Assembly (NCBI RefSeq): GCF_013403975.1
Contig: NZ_JABFDH010000003.1
Location: 310,001-374,000, forward strand
Length of the DNA: 64,000 nt
Direction of reading: 5' to 3'
Source of the DNA: Winogradskyella ursingii
Lineage (GTDB): Bacteria > Bacteroidota > Bacteroidia > Flavobacteriales > Flavobacteriaceae
In this document: piece by piece, positions 9,082 to 17,707 of the stretch
How the letters are laid out: each line of letters starts with the position of its first letter
Numbering within the stretch: position 1 is the stretch's first letter
Position numbers and translations under genes: made by a program
The notes under the pieces: model-generated
What the model was told of the DNA's origin: nothing
Database searches by the model: none
The model's input: the letters and a program-made list of their open reading frames with translations, nothing else

Positions 9082-10311
9082 TCACATTCTCTTTTTAGGA
9101 TAGCAGATATAATATTTAGTTACTGGTTTACTGAGCGCTTTGAGATTTAATTGGTCTGTTGCCTTAACAATATCTTTTACTTTTCCTGATTTAAGCAAAA
9201 TATTTATGTTCTGTTTGTTATTTTGATAGGCTTGATTGGTGATCTTACCCATAAATACAAAATAGTCTGCTTCATGCTTAGAGATGTTGTACTTAGTTTT
9301 TAACGCTTCGGAATGCGTTAATAGTGCCTTTGCGGCAATAGGTTTGTTTTTTAATTTTATTTTAAGCAAATCTCTATTAATAATCATTTCGCAAAGATTA
9401 CTAAGTACAAAATCCTCGTTATATTGCCAATCTTTCATTGCTGAAACGATATCATAATCGTCTAGATTTGCAAATGTTTTTAAGGTTTCGAGATTGAAAT
9501 TCTCTGAGGTGATTTCAGATTTTAAAAAAAACATTAATGATTCACTACATTTTAAATCGGTGCCTTGGACAACTAGTTCTTTGGCGCGTTGTAAAATTCG
9601 CATTAATAATTGTTCTGCCACAACTCCGGTTTTGTGTAAATACACTTGCCAGTACATAAAACGTCTCGCGATTAGGAATTTTTCGACACTGTAAATACCT
9701 TTCTCCTCAACTACCAACCCGTCATCCACTACGTTAAGCATTGTAATTAACCGTTCGCTATTTACGTTACCTTCAGCTACACCAGTATAAAAACTATCCC
9801 TTTTAAGATAATCAGCCCTATCCATGTCTAATTGACTGGAAATTAACTGACACATAAATTTTCTGCCGTATTCACCTTTAAAAATTGAAATAGCCAACGT
9901 TAAACTTCCGTTAAACTCTTCATTTAGGGTTTGCATAAAACGCAGCGATATTTCTTCGTGAGATACATTATTTACGATGCTATTTTCCATAGCATGCGAA
10001 AATGGCCCATGGCCAATATCGTGTAATAAAATAGCGATGAAAAGTGCGTTTTCTTCATCTTTAGAAATCTCAACACCCTTAAAGCGTAGTACGTTCACCG
10101 CTTTTTGCATTAGATGCATACTTCCCAATGCATGATGAAAACGTGTGTGATGCGCACCAGGATATACTAAATAAGATAATCCCATTTGGCTGATACGACG
10201 TAATCTCTGAAAGTATTTATGCTGAATTAAATCGAAAATGACCGAATTCGGAATCGTAATAAAACCGTAAATTGGATCGTTAAATATTTTGAGTTTGTTA
10301 TTAGACTTCAA
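9082..10311 (-). CDS. HD-domain phosphohydrolase (dGTPase/SAMHD1-like)
   Basis: A 409-residue protein. The N-terminal two thirds carry the HD metal site: 'HTRFHHALGSMHLMQKAV' supplies the first His near 55-60 and 'LLHDIGHGPFSHAMEN' the HD pair near 95. 'SSQLDMDRADYLKRD' further on supplies the last Asp. This layout matches the dNTP triphosphohydrolase-like HD proteins conserved next to lpxD in Flavobacteriaceae. The likely reaction is metal-dependent hydrolysis of a nucleoside triphosphate, but the substrate is not known. The gene is divergent from porX with 35 bp between the starts. Confidence 0.85.
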   Translation of the reverse strand: MKSNNKLKIFNDPIYGFITIPNSVIFDLIQHKYFQRLRRISQMGLSYLVYPGAHHTRFHHALGSMHLMQKAVNVLRFKGVEISKDEENALFIAILLHDIGHGPFSHAMENSIVNNVSHEEISLRFMQTLNEEFNGSLTLAISIFKGEYGRKFMCQLISSQLDMDRADYLKRDSFYTGVAEGNVNSERLITMLNVVDDGLVVEEKGIYSVEKFLIARRFMYWQVYLHKTGVVAEQLLMRILQRAKELVVQGTDLKCSESLMFFLKSEITSENFNLETLKTFANLDDYDIVSAMKDWQYNEDFVLSNLCEMIINRDLLKIKLKNKPIAAKALLTHSEALKTKYNISKHEADYFVFMGKITNQAYQNNKQNINILLKSGKVKDIVKATDQLNLKALSKPVTKYYICYPKKRM

Positions 10312-10337
10312 AAGCTTTACATTCTATAAATTATAAA

Positions 10338-10345
10338 CAAATATA
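10338..10345 (-). promoter_or_regulatory. Candidate -7 promoter element for the HD-domain gene
   Basis: Minus-strand TATATTTG matches TAnnTTTG, 27 bp before the HD gene ATG. It lies in the 35-bp gap to the porX start, so its -33 region would fall inside the porX coding sequence. Confidence 0.5.
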
Positions 10346-10346
10346 C

Positions 10347-11900
10347 ATGAACACTATAAATATTCTTTGGGTTGACGACGAAATTGATTTGCTAAAACCC
10401 CATATCCTCTTTTTAGAACAAAAACAATATAAAGTCACCAAATGCCAAAGCGGTACTGAAGCCTTGGAAATACTGGATGACACCAATTTTGATATCGTGT
10501 TTTTGGATGAAAACATGCCAGGTCTTACAGGCTTGGAAACATTGACAGAAATTAAAGAGCGTCGCGCTAATCTTCCTGTGGTTATGATTACCAAAAGTGA
10601 GGAAGAATATATTATGGAAGAAGCTATAGGTAGTAAAATTGCGGATTACTTGATAAAACCAGTAAATCCAAACCAAATTTTATTGAGCCTTAAAAAGAAT
10701 TTGGATCATTCGCGTTTGATTTCAGAAAAAACTACTTCTAATTACCAGCAAGAATTTAGAAAAATTGCTATGGATCTGTCTATGGTAAATTCTTATGAAG
10801 AATGGGTAGAGCTCTATCAAAAACTCATTTACTGGGAGCTTCAACTAGAAGGCATAGAAGACGTTGGGATGACCGATATTCTTGAATCCCAAAAAACTGA
10901 AGCCAATATGCAGTTTGGTAAGTTTATAGAAAAAAATTATGAAGACTGGTTCGAGCCAAAAGCAGATGCTCCAGTAATGTCGCACACTCTATTTAAGGAA
11001 AAAATTGTTCCAGAATTGAGTGACAAACAGCCTACGCTTCTCATCGTTATTGATAATTTAAGATACGATCAATGGAAAGCTTTTGAACCTATTGTAAATA
11101 ATTACTACAAAAAAACTTCAGAACATTCCTTTTTTAGCATTTTGCCAACAGCGACACAATATGCACGTAATGCTATATTTTCTGGATTAATGCCAGCCGA
11201 TATGGAACAATTGTTTCCAGAGTATTGGAAAAACGATACTGATGATGGAGGAAAAAACATGCACGAAGATGACTTTTTAAAATCACAGCTTAAACGTTTA
11301 GGATTAAATCATATAAAACACGAATACCACAAAATCACCAATCTTAAATCCGGTAAAAAATTAGTTGAAAACTTCAGGTCTTTAAAAGAAAATGATCTCA
11401 ACGTGGTAGTCTATAATTTTGTAGATATGCTTTCACATTCCAAAACGGAAATGGAAGTAGTTAAGGAACTCGCCTCTAATGACAAAGCGTATCGCTCACT
11501 TACAGTAAGTTGGTTCAAAAATTCTCCGTTATTAGAAATGATTCAATTATCACAACAACTAGGATTCAAACTGATATTAACCACAGACCATGGGACCATC
11601 AACGTTAAAGCACCATCAAAAGTTATTGGAGATCGAGACACAAGTTTAAATCTAAGGTACAAAACAGGACGAAGTCTTACCTACCAAGATAAAGATGTGC
11701 TTGCCATTAAAGATCCTAAAACTGTCCATTTACCTGCCCTTACCATGAGCAGCTCTTTTATTTTTGCCAAGGGTGATTTGTTTTTGGCGTATCCAAATAA
11801 TTTTAATCATTATGTAAGTTATTACAGAAATACGTACCAACATGGAGGTGTCTCTTTAGAGGAAATGATTATCCCATTTGTGGTATTAGACCCCAAATAA
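10347..11900 (+). CDS. porX: PorX-type response regulator with PglZ domain (T9SS regulator)
   Basis: A 517-residue two-domain protein. Residues 1-120 are a CheY-like receiver with Asp10-Asp11, the phosphoacceptor Asp54 in 'FLDENMPG', and Lys in 'LIKPVNP'. Residues about 150-517 are a PglZ/alkaline-phosphatase-superfamily domain with metal-site motifs 'LLIVIDNLRYDQW' and 'ILTTDHGT'. This is the architecture of PorX, which in Porphyromonas and Flavobacterium works with the kinase PorY to control type IX secretion. porY is not in the window, as usual for this orphan arrangement. The T9SS cargo encoded at 17708-20413 shows the system is likely used here. Confidence 0.95.
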   Translation: MNTINILWVDDEIDLLKPHILFLEQKQYKVTKCQSGTEALEILDDTNFDIVFLDENMPGLTGLETLTEIKERRANLPVVMITKSEEEYIMEEAIGSKIADYLIKPVNPNQILLSLKKNLDHSRLISEKTTSNYQQEFRKIAMDLSMVNSYEEWVELYQKLIYWELQLEGIEDVGMTDILESQKTEANMQFGKFIEKNYEDWFEPKADAPVMSHTLFKEKIVPELSDKQPTLLIVIDNLRYDQWKAFEPIVNNYYKKTSEHSFFSILPTATQYARNAIFSGLMPADMEQLFPEYWKNDTDDGGKNMHEDDFLKSQLKRLGLNHIKHEYHKITNLKSGKKLVENFRSLKENDLNVVVYNFVDMLSHSKTEMEVVKELASNDKAYRSLTVSWFKNSPLLEMIQLSQQLGFKLILTTDHGTINVKAPSKVIGDRDTSLNLRYKTGRSLTYQDKDVLAIKDPKTVHLPALTMSSSFIFAKGDLFLAYPNNFNHYVSYYRNTYQHGGVSLEEMIIPFVVLDPK

Positions 11901-11997
11901 ATCCCTTAAAGGCATAAAAATCCGACGAAACGCAATTTTTCTTAGGTTATCTGATTAATTATTGCTAACATTGTAAACCCTAAAGACAAAATTTTAG

Positions 11998-12462
11998 TTG
12001 AAAACAATTGAGTTTACATATCATCTAAGTGAAATTGACGAAGTTGCATTGCGCATTCTGGAAAATCTGAACTCAAAAACCATCTTATTTAATGGTGAAA
12101 TGGGTGCGGGCAAAACGACTTTAATTAAGTCATTGCTAAAAGTTATGGGTAGTGATGATATTGCTACGAGTCCAACATTTTCTATTGTAAACGAATATAA
12201 TATTTCAGGCGACAAGGTTTTTCATTTTGATTTTTACAGAATTGAAAATTTAGAAGAAGCCTATAATTTTGGTTTAGAAGAATATTTAGACAATGGACAT
12301 TGGCAATTTATGGAATGGGCAGAAAATATTGAGCCATTATTACCTGAAGATGCTCAAAACATTGATATCACTAAGATAGACGACAATACAAGATCCCTCA
12401 AATTAACTATAGAAACTAATAATATAACTGAAGATAAAGCTATGACAGCACCAAAATTTTAA
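11998..12462 (+). CDS. tsaE: tRNA threonylcarbamoyladenosine biosynthesis protein TsaE
   Basis: A 154-residue P-loop ATPase. TsaE works with TsaB and TsaD to form t6A37 in ANN-decoding tRNAs. The Walker A is 'FNGEMGAGKTTLIKSL' near residue 31-46, and 'SPTFSIVNEY' and 'HFDFYRIE' are family signatures; 'FMEWAENIE' is the conserved Trp motif. The start is a TTG at 11998; the first internal ATG (12100) lies inside the Walker A region, so TTG is the only sensible start. The gene sits between porX and ald, the usual flavobacterial order. Confidence 0.93.
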   Translation: MKTIEFTYHLSEIDEVALRILENLNSKTILFNGEMGAGKTTLIKSLLKVMGSDDIATSPTFSIVNEYNISGDKVFHFDFYRIENLEEAYNFGLEEYLDNGHWQFMEWAENIEPLLPEDAQNIDITKIDDNTRSLKLTIETNNITEDKAMTAPKF

Positions 12463-12500
12463 TTAAAATTTTGATCACATTCCGACTAGATAGATTGCCG

Positions 12501-12519
12501 ATTACGGAAAAACCGTAAT
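12501..12519. promoter_or_regulatory. Perfect inverted repeat, candidate regulator site
   Basis: ATTACGG (12501-12507) and CCGTAAT (12513-12519) form a perfect 7-bp inverted repeat around five A residues. No T-run follows, so it does not look like a terminator. Its centre lies about 85 bp upstream of the predicted start point of the small peptide gene at 12620, a position fitting an activator site. Confidence 0.5.
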
Positions 12520-12557
12520 TGAAAGGCCATAATTTTTTGGATTTTAACATTATTGCA

Positions 12558-12589
12558 TTTGCGAAAGGCTCTTAAGCCCTTTAGATTTG
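12558..12589 (+). promoter_or_regulatory. Bacteroidota-type promoter for the small peptide gene
   Basis: TTTG at 12558-12561 and TAGATTTG at 12582-12589 are separated by 20 nt. Both halves match the -33 TTTG / -7 TAnnTTTG consensus at normal spacing. This is the most complete promoter in the window. Transcription would start near 12596, about 24 nt before the ATG at 12620. Confidence 0.7.
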
Positions 12590-12619
12590 TAGTATTAATT
12601 AATTAAAATCCCTTATATT

Positions 12620-12763
12620 ATGAAAACTAAAAAACTAGTACTAGCAATTGCAATCTTTGGAGGAATGTTATTTACTGCTCAAGCAACTAACATTATTGAC
12701 CTCGATGGACAAACTACAACACAAATTGAAAAGGGCAAAAGAAAGCTCATCAAAAACGGATAA
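12620..12763 (+). CDS. Small secreted peptide precursor (47 aa)
   Basis: A short ORF of 47 codons: a Lys-rich start (MKTKK), a hydrophobic core 'LVLAIAIFGGMLFTAQA' ending in an Ala-x-Ala-like cleavage site near residue 22, then a polar mature part of about 25 residues ending 'KGKRKLIKNG'. A full Bacteroidota promoter and a perfect inverted repeat lie upstream, which supports a real gene despite its length. It is not recognised as a named family; similar tiny secreted peptides with basic C-termini are common in Flavobacteriaceae. Its last 59 bp overlap, in another frame, the start of the membrane-protein gene that follows. A role as an exported signal or small envelope peptide is conjecture. 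Confidence 0.65.
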   Translation: MKTKKLVLAIAIFGGMLFTAQATNIIDLDGQTTTQIEKGKRKLIKNG

Positions 12764-13259
12764 ACAAAAGTTAAGTAGAAGTGCTATTGTTGGAACTATA
12801 CTTGGTACAATAATCGCTGCTTCTCCACTATTTTATTCTTTACATGAAAGTGTTCCGACTGGAAAAGTCTGGAGCACTTTTTTGTTTACTTACGAAAGTG
12901 GTGCTTGGGAAGATGCTCAGTACGCAATGTGGGTTTATACGGGTAAATTTTTACCACTTATTTTATTAACAATATGGTTCTTTACATGTAAACAATGGTG
13001 GTACCACGCAATTTTGGTTCCTATTATAATGTATGTGTTTCAAATAGTAACCACTTTTAATGCCGAAGCTCAGAGAATCGACGAAGGACAAATAGTTGTT
13101 TTATTGCCCATCTTAGTTATAATTGTTCCATCGATATATTTAATTCGAGCCAAAATGTTTAATAAAATTAATGATTCAGATAAAACCCTTGAAGAACTTG
13201 AAGAAGAGTTTATGCTAAAGCCTAAGACGCTTTGGGGAAAAATAACCCAGTATTTTTAG
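12705..13259 (+). CDS. Conserved flavobacterial membrane protein, function unknown
   Basis: A 184-residue protein when started at the ATG at 12705. The frame stays open upstream to an ATG at 12648, but those 19 residues lie antiphase over the secreted-peptide gene and look non-coding. The N-terminus is basic and cytosolic-looking ('MDKLQHKLKRAKESSSKTDK'). Four hydrophobic segments follow (about residues 28-47, 84-101, 106-124 and 133-154), then an acidic tail with 'KTLEELEEEF'. It has no motif that points to an activity. The 59-bp overlap with the upstream peptide gene suggests coupled translation. The start is the least certain part of this call. Confidence 0.7.
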   Translation: MDKLQHKLKRAKESSSKTDKQKLSRSAIVGTILGTIIAASPLFYSLHESVPTGKVWSTFLFTYESGAWEDAQYAMWVYTGKFLPLILLTIWFFTCKQWWYHAILVPIIMYVFQIVTTFNAEAQRIDEGQIVVLLPILVIIVPSIYLIRAKMFNKINDSDKTLEELEEEFMLKPKTLWGKITQYF

Positions 13260-13345
13260 AATCTTATTTTATACTTAAAAATTCTATTCATTTAAGTAAT
13301 TAGTAATGCTTATCTTGCAGTTACTAATTTAAAGAAATAGCTTAA

Positions 13346-14545
13346 ATGAGTAAATCCTTATCACCATTTACCAAAGCCCAATTACTTCCACAAGAGGAAA
13401 CTTTAGAGATTACAAAGCAAAAAGGTGACCTTTTCATCGGCATCCCTAAAGAGACCCATTTTCAAGAAAAACGAGTTTGCCTAACACCAGATGCTGTTTC
13501 TGCATTAACTGCCAACGGTCACCGAGTGTTATTTGAGTCTGGTGCTGGTACTGGTTCAAATTTTAAGGATAAAGATTACAGTGAGGCTGGCGCAGAAGTT
13601 ACTAAAGATACGGCGAAAGTTTACTCCTGCCCTATGATTCTTAAAGTTGAGCCTCCTTCATTGGATGAAATTTCGATGATAAATCCGCAGACCATTTTAA
13701 TTTCTGCACTCCAGATTAAGACTCAAGACAAATCATATTTTGAAGCACTAGCCAAAAAACGTATTACTGCTTTAGCTTTTGAATATATTAAAGACGAAGA
13801 TGGTGCCTATCCTGCTGTACGCTCATTGAGCGAAATTGCAGGTACTGCATCAATATTGATAGCATCAGAGCTTTTATCTAACGTAAATGGTGGCAATGGC
13901 TTAATGATGGGAAACATTAACGGTGTACCACCTACAGAAGTTGTAATTCTTGGTGCTGGTACGGTTGGTGAATTTGCAGCTAGATCGGCCATAGGATTGG
14001 GCGCTAGGGTAAAAGTTTTTGATAGCTCTATCACAAAGCTACGTTGTTTACAAAACAATTTGGGTCGTAACATCTATACATCCACCATGCAGCCAAAGAA
14101 TATTCTCAAAGCTTTAAAACGTTGTGACGTGGCTATTGGTGCGGTTAGAGGCACCAACCGTTCTCCGATTGTAGTGACCGAAAGTATGGTGGCGCATATG
14201 AAATCTGGATCTGTAATAATTGATGTAAGTATCGATATGGGAGGTTGTTTTGAGACAAGCGAAGTAACAACTCATAACCACCCAACATTTGAACATAATG
14301 GTGTCATTCATTATGGTGTTCCTAATATACCGGCAAGATATTCCAGAACTGCCTCTGTATCCATAAGTAATATTTTCACTCCTTACCTTTTGGAAATCGC
14401 AGAATATGGCGGAATAGAAAATGCGCTTCGTTTTGATAGAGGATTAAAAAATGGATTGTATTTTTACCACGGAATTTTAACTAATAAATCCGTAGCAGAG
14501 TGGTTTGGTTTAAAATATAGTGACGTAAATCTTTTAATATTTTAA
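13346..14545 (+). CDS. ald: Alanine dehydrogenase
   Basis: A 399-residue AlaDH/PNT-family protein. It interconverts L-alanine and pyruvate plus ammonia with NAD. The N-terminal substrate domain begins with 'IGIPKETHFQEKRVCLTPDAV' split over residues 31-51. The NAD-binding domain has 'VVILGAGTVGEFAARSA' near 200, and the signature 'GSVIIDVSIDMGGCFETS' near 290. The Lys and Arg of the pyruvate site are in 'KETHFQEKR'. The protein has an N-terminal extension of about 30 residues compared with Bacillus Ald, common in Flavobacteriaceae. A PntA subunit is less likely because the C-terminal membrane part is absent. Confidence 0.9.
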   Translation: MSKSLSPFTKAQLLPQEETLEITKQKGDLFIGIPKETHFQEKRVCLTPDAVSALTANGHRVLFESGAGTGSNFKDKDYSEAGAEVTKDTAKVYSCPMILKVEPPSLDEISMINPQTILISALQIKTQDKSYFEALAKKRITALAFEYIKDEDGAYPAVRSLSEIAGTASILIASELLSNVNGGNGLMMGNINGVPPTEVVILGAGTVGEFAARSAIGLGARVKVFDSSITKLRCLQNNLGRNIYTSTMQPKNILKALKRCDVAIGAVRGTNRSPIVVTESMVAHMKSGSVIIDVSIDMGGCFETSEVTTHNHPTFEHNGVIHYGVPNIPARYSRTASVSISNIFTPYLLEIAEYGGIENALRFDRGLKNGLYFYHGILTNKSVAEWFGLKYSDVNLLIF

Positions 14546-14596
14546 CTCTGAACTGGTATCAGTAAATTTTCACTTTACAACTAAACTGAATTTTCT

Positions 14597-14977
14597 ATGA
14601 AATTTATTCATCGATTAGGTTTTTACCTAGGTGGTTTTGCCATTGGCCTTATTATACTTATGTTTTTTTTAAATGGTAAAGATGCATCGTGCGATTACGG
14701 ACCAAATGCCAGAACTGTAAAAAACATAACTTCCAAGCCAATTGCTTATTCCTCAAATGCTGAAGAATTTATCAATTTACAAAATTTGGACACGCTGACT
14801 ATTAGTAATTTAGTGAAATATGGACGTGTCGATTTTTCAAAGAGCAATACAGAACCAGACACCTGCAAAGTATATCACATTGATAATACTTATAAGGATA
14901 GAGATTTAGAACTCTCCATTAAAAATTGTGATTCCCTAGCCACACTTTTGGATATAAAATACATCACAAACGAATAA
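14597..14977 (+). CDS. Small membrane-anchored protein, possibly DUF4258-like
   Basis: A 126-residue protein with one N-terminal membrane segment (about residues 8-25, 'LGGFAIGLIILMFFL') and a soluble periplasmic domain. Three cysteines are present, in 'ASCDYGPN', 'PDTCKVY' and 'IKNCDS'. The gene follows ald by 51 bp on the same strand, a pairing I recall from other Flavobacteriaceae, where this protein is listed under DUF4258. I cannot verify that family here. No function can be assigned. Confidence 0.7.
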   Translation: MKFIHRLGFYLGGFAIGLIILMFFLNGKDASCDYGPNARTVKNITSKPIAYSSNAEEFINLQNLDTLTISNLVKYGRVDFSKSNTEPDTCKVYHIDNTYKDRDLELSIKNCDSLATLLDIKYITNE

Positions 14978-15060
14978 ATTGAAGTTTGTCCGATTAATTT
15001 CAAGAAATTGGATAGTTATGGGCATCTTTGAAATCCAAATCTTAATAATAAATATTAAAA

Positions 15061-16083
15061 ATGAAAATATTAGTTACCGGAGCAGCTGGTTTTATTGGCT
15101 TTCACGTTTCTCAAGTTTTATTGGATAAAGGACATGAAGTCATTGGATTGGATAATATAAATGATTATTATGATGTTAATCTCAAGTATTCCAGACTAGA
15201 GGAATTGGGTATAAATCGAGACCAAGCTTCAAGGTTTAATGAAATTTGTAACAGTGAAAGTCATTCTAAGTTTTCATTTATAAGAATGAATCTAGAGGAT
15301 CGTGAAGGCTTACCTAATCTATTCAAAAATCAAAATTTTGATATTGTATGTAATTTAGCGGCACAAGCCGGAGTTAGATACAGTTTAGAAAATCCTGAAA
15401 CCTATATCGACTCTAATCTAGTAGGGTTTTTGAATATTTTGGAATGTTGTAGACATAATGACATAAAGCATTTGGTCTACGCAAGTAGTTCTAGTGTTTA
15501 TGGTCTGAACAAAAAAATACCTTTTGCAACAGATGACAATGTAGATCATCCCATAAGTCTTTATGCAGCCACGAAAAAAAGCAATGAGCTTATGGCTCAT
15601 ACCTATAGCCACTTGTTTAAAACTCCTACAACAGGTTTACGATTTTTTACTGTTTACGGTCCTTGGGGAAGACCCGATATGGCTATGTTTCTTTTTGTTG
15701 ATGCCATAGAAAACGATAGAACGATTAAAGTCTTTAACCATGGTAATATGGAAAGGGACTTTACTTATATAGATGATATTGTAGAAGGTGTAGTTAGAAT
15801 AATAGAAAAGCCGACCAATGATCGTGTTGATGCAAAAGAACTTTATAAGGTATATAATATTGGAAATAATAATTCCGTGCGATTAATGGATTTTATTGAA
15901 GAAATAGAAACAAACCTTAATAAAACAGCCGAAAAAAATATGATGCCAATGCAGCCAGGTGATGTAGAACGGACCTGGGCAGATGTTGATGAATTAATTA
16001 AGGATTACGATTATAGACCAAACACTTCTATAAAAGAAGGAGTTAAATCTTTTATCGACTGGTTTAAAGCTTATTATAAATAA
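15061..16083 (+). CDS. UDP-glucuronate 4-epimerase-like NAD-dependent epimerase
   Basis: A 340-residue extended short-chain dehydrogenase. The NAD motif is 'GAAGFIGFHVSQ' (residues 7-18), the catalytic Ser lies in 'ASSSSVYG' and the Tyr-x3-Lys in 'SLYAATKKSNELMAHTYSHL' split near 175-190. 'GLRFFTVYGPWGRPDMA' is typical of the UDP-glucuronate 4-epimerases, which make UDP-galacturonate from UDP-glucuronate in the cytosol. It lies directly before ugd, which supplies UDP-glucuronate, so the pair forms a UDP-uronate module at the left end of the polysaccharide locus. A UDP-GlcNAc 4-epimerase role is the main alternative. Confidence 0.88.
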   Translation: MKILVTGAAGFIGFHVSQVLLDKGHEVIGLDNINDYYDVNLKYSRLEELGINRDQASRFNEICNSESHSKFSFIRMNLEDREGLPNLFKNQNFDIVCNLAAQAGVRYSLENPETYIDSNLVGFLNILECCRHNDIKHLVYASSSSVYGLNKKIPFATDDNVDHPISLYAATKKSNELMAHTYSHLFKTPTTGLRFFTVYGPWGRPDMAMFLFVDAIENDRTIKVFNHGNMERDFTYIDDIVEGVVRIIEKPTNDRVDAKELYKVYNIGNNNSVRLMDFIEEIETNLNKTAEKNMMPMQPGDVERTWADVDELIKDYDYRPNTSIKEGVKSFIDWFKAYYK

Positions 16084-16224
16084 TTCAAAAATCAAATTTT
16101 GCCCACAAAGGGCTTTTATCGTTAAAAAATGTAGTTGGCATAAAAATTTACCTTTATGTTAATATTTCGTACAAATTTGCAGTTGTATTAAAATTTTAAC
16201 CCGAATCTAGTAAACTTAAAAATT

Positions 16225-17604
16225 ATGAAAATCACTAAGATATGTTGTATTGGCGCTGGTTATGTTGGCGGACCTACAATGGCAGTTATCGCAAAGAAAA
16301 ATCCACATATACAAGTTACAATTGTAGATATTAATGCTGAGCGCATTGCAGCTTGGAATGATAAAGATGTTTCCAAACTACCAATATATGAACCAGGTCT
16401 GGCTGAAATTGTTGAAGAAACAAGAGGTAAAAACTTGTTCTTTTCAACAGAAATAGACAAAAGCATTGATGAAGCCGAGATGGTATTTATTTCAGTGAAC
16501 ACTCCTACCAAAACCTACGGAAAAGGTAAAGGTATGGCCGCAGATTTAAAGTATGTAGAACTTTGCGCACGTAACATTGCAAAAGTAGCTACTACAGATA
16601 AGATTGTTGTAGAAAAATCTACCTTACCTGTAAGAACAGCTCAAGCCATAAAAAGTATTTTGCATAACACTGGAAGCGACGTGAATTTTAGCATTCTATC
16701 AAATCCTGAATTTTTAGCTGAAGGTACAGCCATACAAGATTTGTTGAATCCAGACCGTGTATTAATTGGTGGAGAGTCCGAAGAGGCAATAGAAAGCTTA
16801 GCTCAAGTTTATGGTAGTTGGGTTTCTGATGATAGAATTTTGAGAACCAACGTTTGGTCTTCCGAATTGTCTAAATTAACAGCTAATGCATTTTTAGCAC
16901 AACGTATATCTTCGATAAATGCTATTTCAGAATTATGTGAGCATACAGAAGCAGACGTTAATGAAGTGGCCAAAGCTATTGGTATGGATTCAAGAATTGG
17001 TCCTAAGTTCTTAAATGCTTCAATTGGATTTGGCGGATCATGCTTTCAAAAAGATATACTTAACCTAGTTTATATCGCAAGAAGTTACGGGCTAAATGAA
17101 GTTGCAGATTACTGGGAACAGGTTATCATTCTTAATGACCACCAAAAAAGAAGATTCTCAGATAATTTAATTAGCACTTTATATAACACTGTTTCAGGAA
17201 AAAAAATTGCTATGTTAGGTTGGGCTTTTAAGAAAGACACCAATGATACTAGAGAGTCTGCTGCCATATATGTTGCAGATCATCTGTTAAATGAACAAGC
17301 TGAAATCGCAGTTTACGATCCTAAGGTAAACCAACAAAGAATACAGGCAGATTTGAACTATCTAAATACAAGAACCGAGAAAGAAAACGAAGAACTTGTG
17401 ACAACTTTTGATGATCCTTATAAAGCAATTGAAGATGCGCATGCTATTGCCATAATGACAGAGTGGGACGAGTTTAAAACCTATGACTGGAAAAAAATAT
17501 ATGGTATAATGAAAAAACCTGCATTTATTTTTGATGGAAGAAACATCTTGGACAAAACCGAAATGGAAAACATTGGCTTTGAATATTCCTCTATCGGAAA
17601 ATAG
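16225..17604 (+). CDS. ugd: UDP-glucose 6-dehydrogenase
   Basis: A 459-residue UDP-glucose dehydrogenase that oxidises UDP-glucose to UDP-glucuronate using two NAD. The NAD motif is '[18 protein letters not shown]' (residues 6-23), 'SVNTPTK' lies near 90, and the catalytic Cys is in '[14 protein letters not shown]' near residue 275. The form with the 'GGPTMAVIA' N-terminus resembles the animal and plant enzymes more than the shorter enterobacterial Ugd. It follows the UDP-glucuronate epimerase gene by 141 bp and ends before a strong bidirectional hairpin. Confidence 0.96.
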   Translation: MKITKICCIGAGYVGGPTMAVIAKKNPHIQVTIVDINAERIAAWNDKDVSKLPIYEPGLAEIVEETRGKNLFFSTEIDKSIDEAEMVFISVNTPTKTYGKGKGMAADLKYVELCARNIAKVATTDKIVVEKSTLPVRTAQAIKSILHNTGSDVNFSILSNPEFLAEGTAIQDLLNPDRVLIGGESEEAIESLAQVYGSWVSDDRILRTNVWSSELSKLTANAFLAQRISSINAISELCEHTEADVNEVAKAIGMDSRIGPKFLNASIGFGGSCFQKDILNLVYIARSYGLNEVADYWEQVIILNDHQKRRFSDNLISTLYNTVSGKKIAMLGWAFKKDTNDTRESAAIYVADHLLNEQAEIAVYDPKVNQQRIQADLNYLNTRTEKENEELVTTFDDPYKAIEDAHAIAIMTEWDEFKTYDWKKIYGIMKKPAFIFDGRNILDKTEMENIGFEYSSIGK

Positions 17605-17644
17605 ATTAAAAGTTTCTATAGACTAAACAGTTAAATTAAAACTG

Positions 17645-17680
17645 AAAAGGCGCTATCAAAAATTGATAGCGCCTTTTTTT
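17645..17680. terminator. Strong bidirectional terminator between ugd and the lyase-like gene
   Basis: A perfect 15-bp stem: AAAAGGCGCTATCAA (17645-17659) pairs with TTGATAGCGCCTTTT (17663-17677) around an AAA loop, followed by T residues to 17680. It can end ugd on the plus strand and the opposing gene (stop at 17708) on the minus strand. Confidence 0.9.
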
Positions 17681-17707
17681 AGTATAATTTCAGGTTTAAG
17701 TGTCCTC

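Noticed and set aside
12648-12704. Upstream ATG extending the four-helix membrane protein
   Set aside because: The extra residues are the out-of-frame reading of the secreted peptide's signal sequence; the ATG at 12705 gives a more sensible N-terminus.
16097-16122. GCCC-N5-GGGC hairpin with T residues after the epimerase gene
   Set aside because: Only four G-C pairs with mismatched flanks; too weak to call a terminator before ugd.
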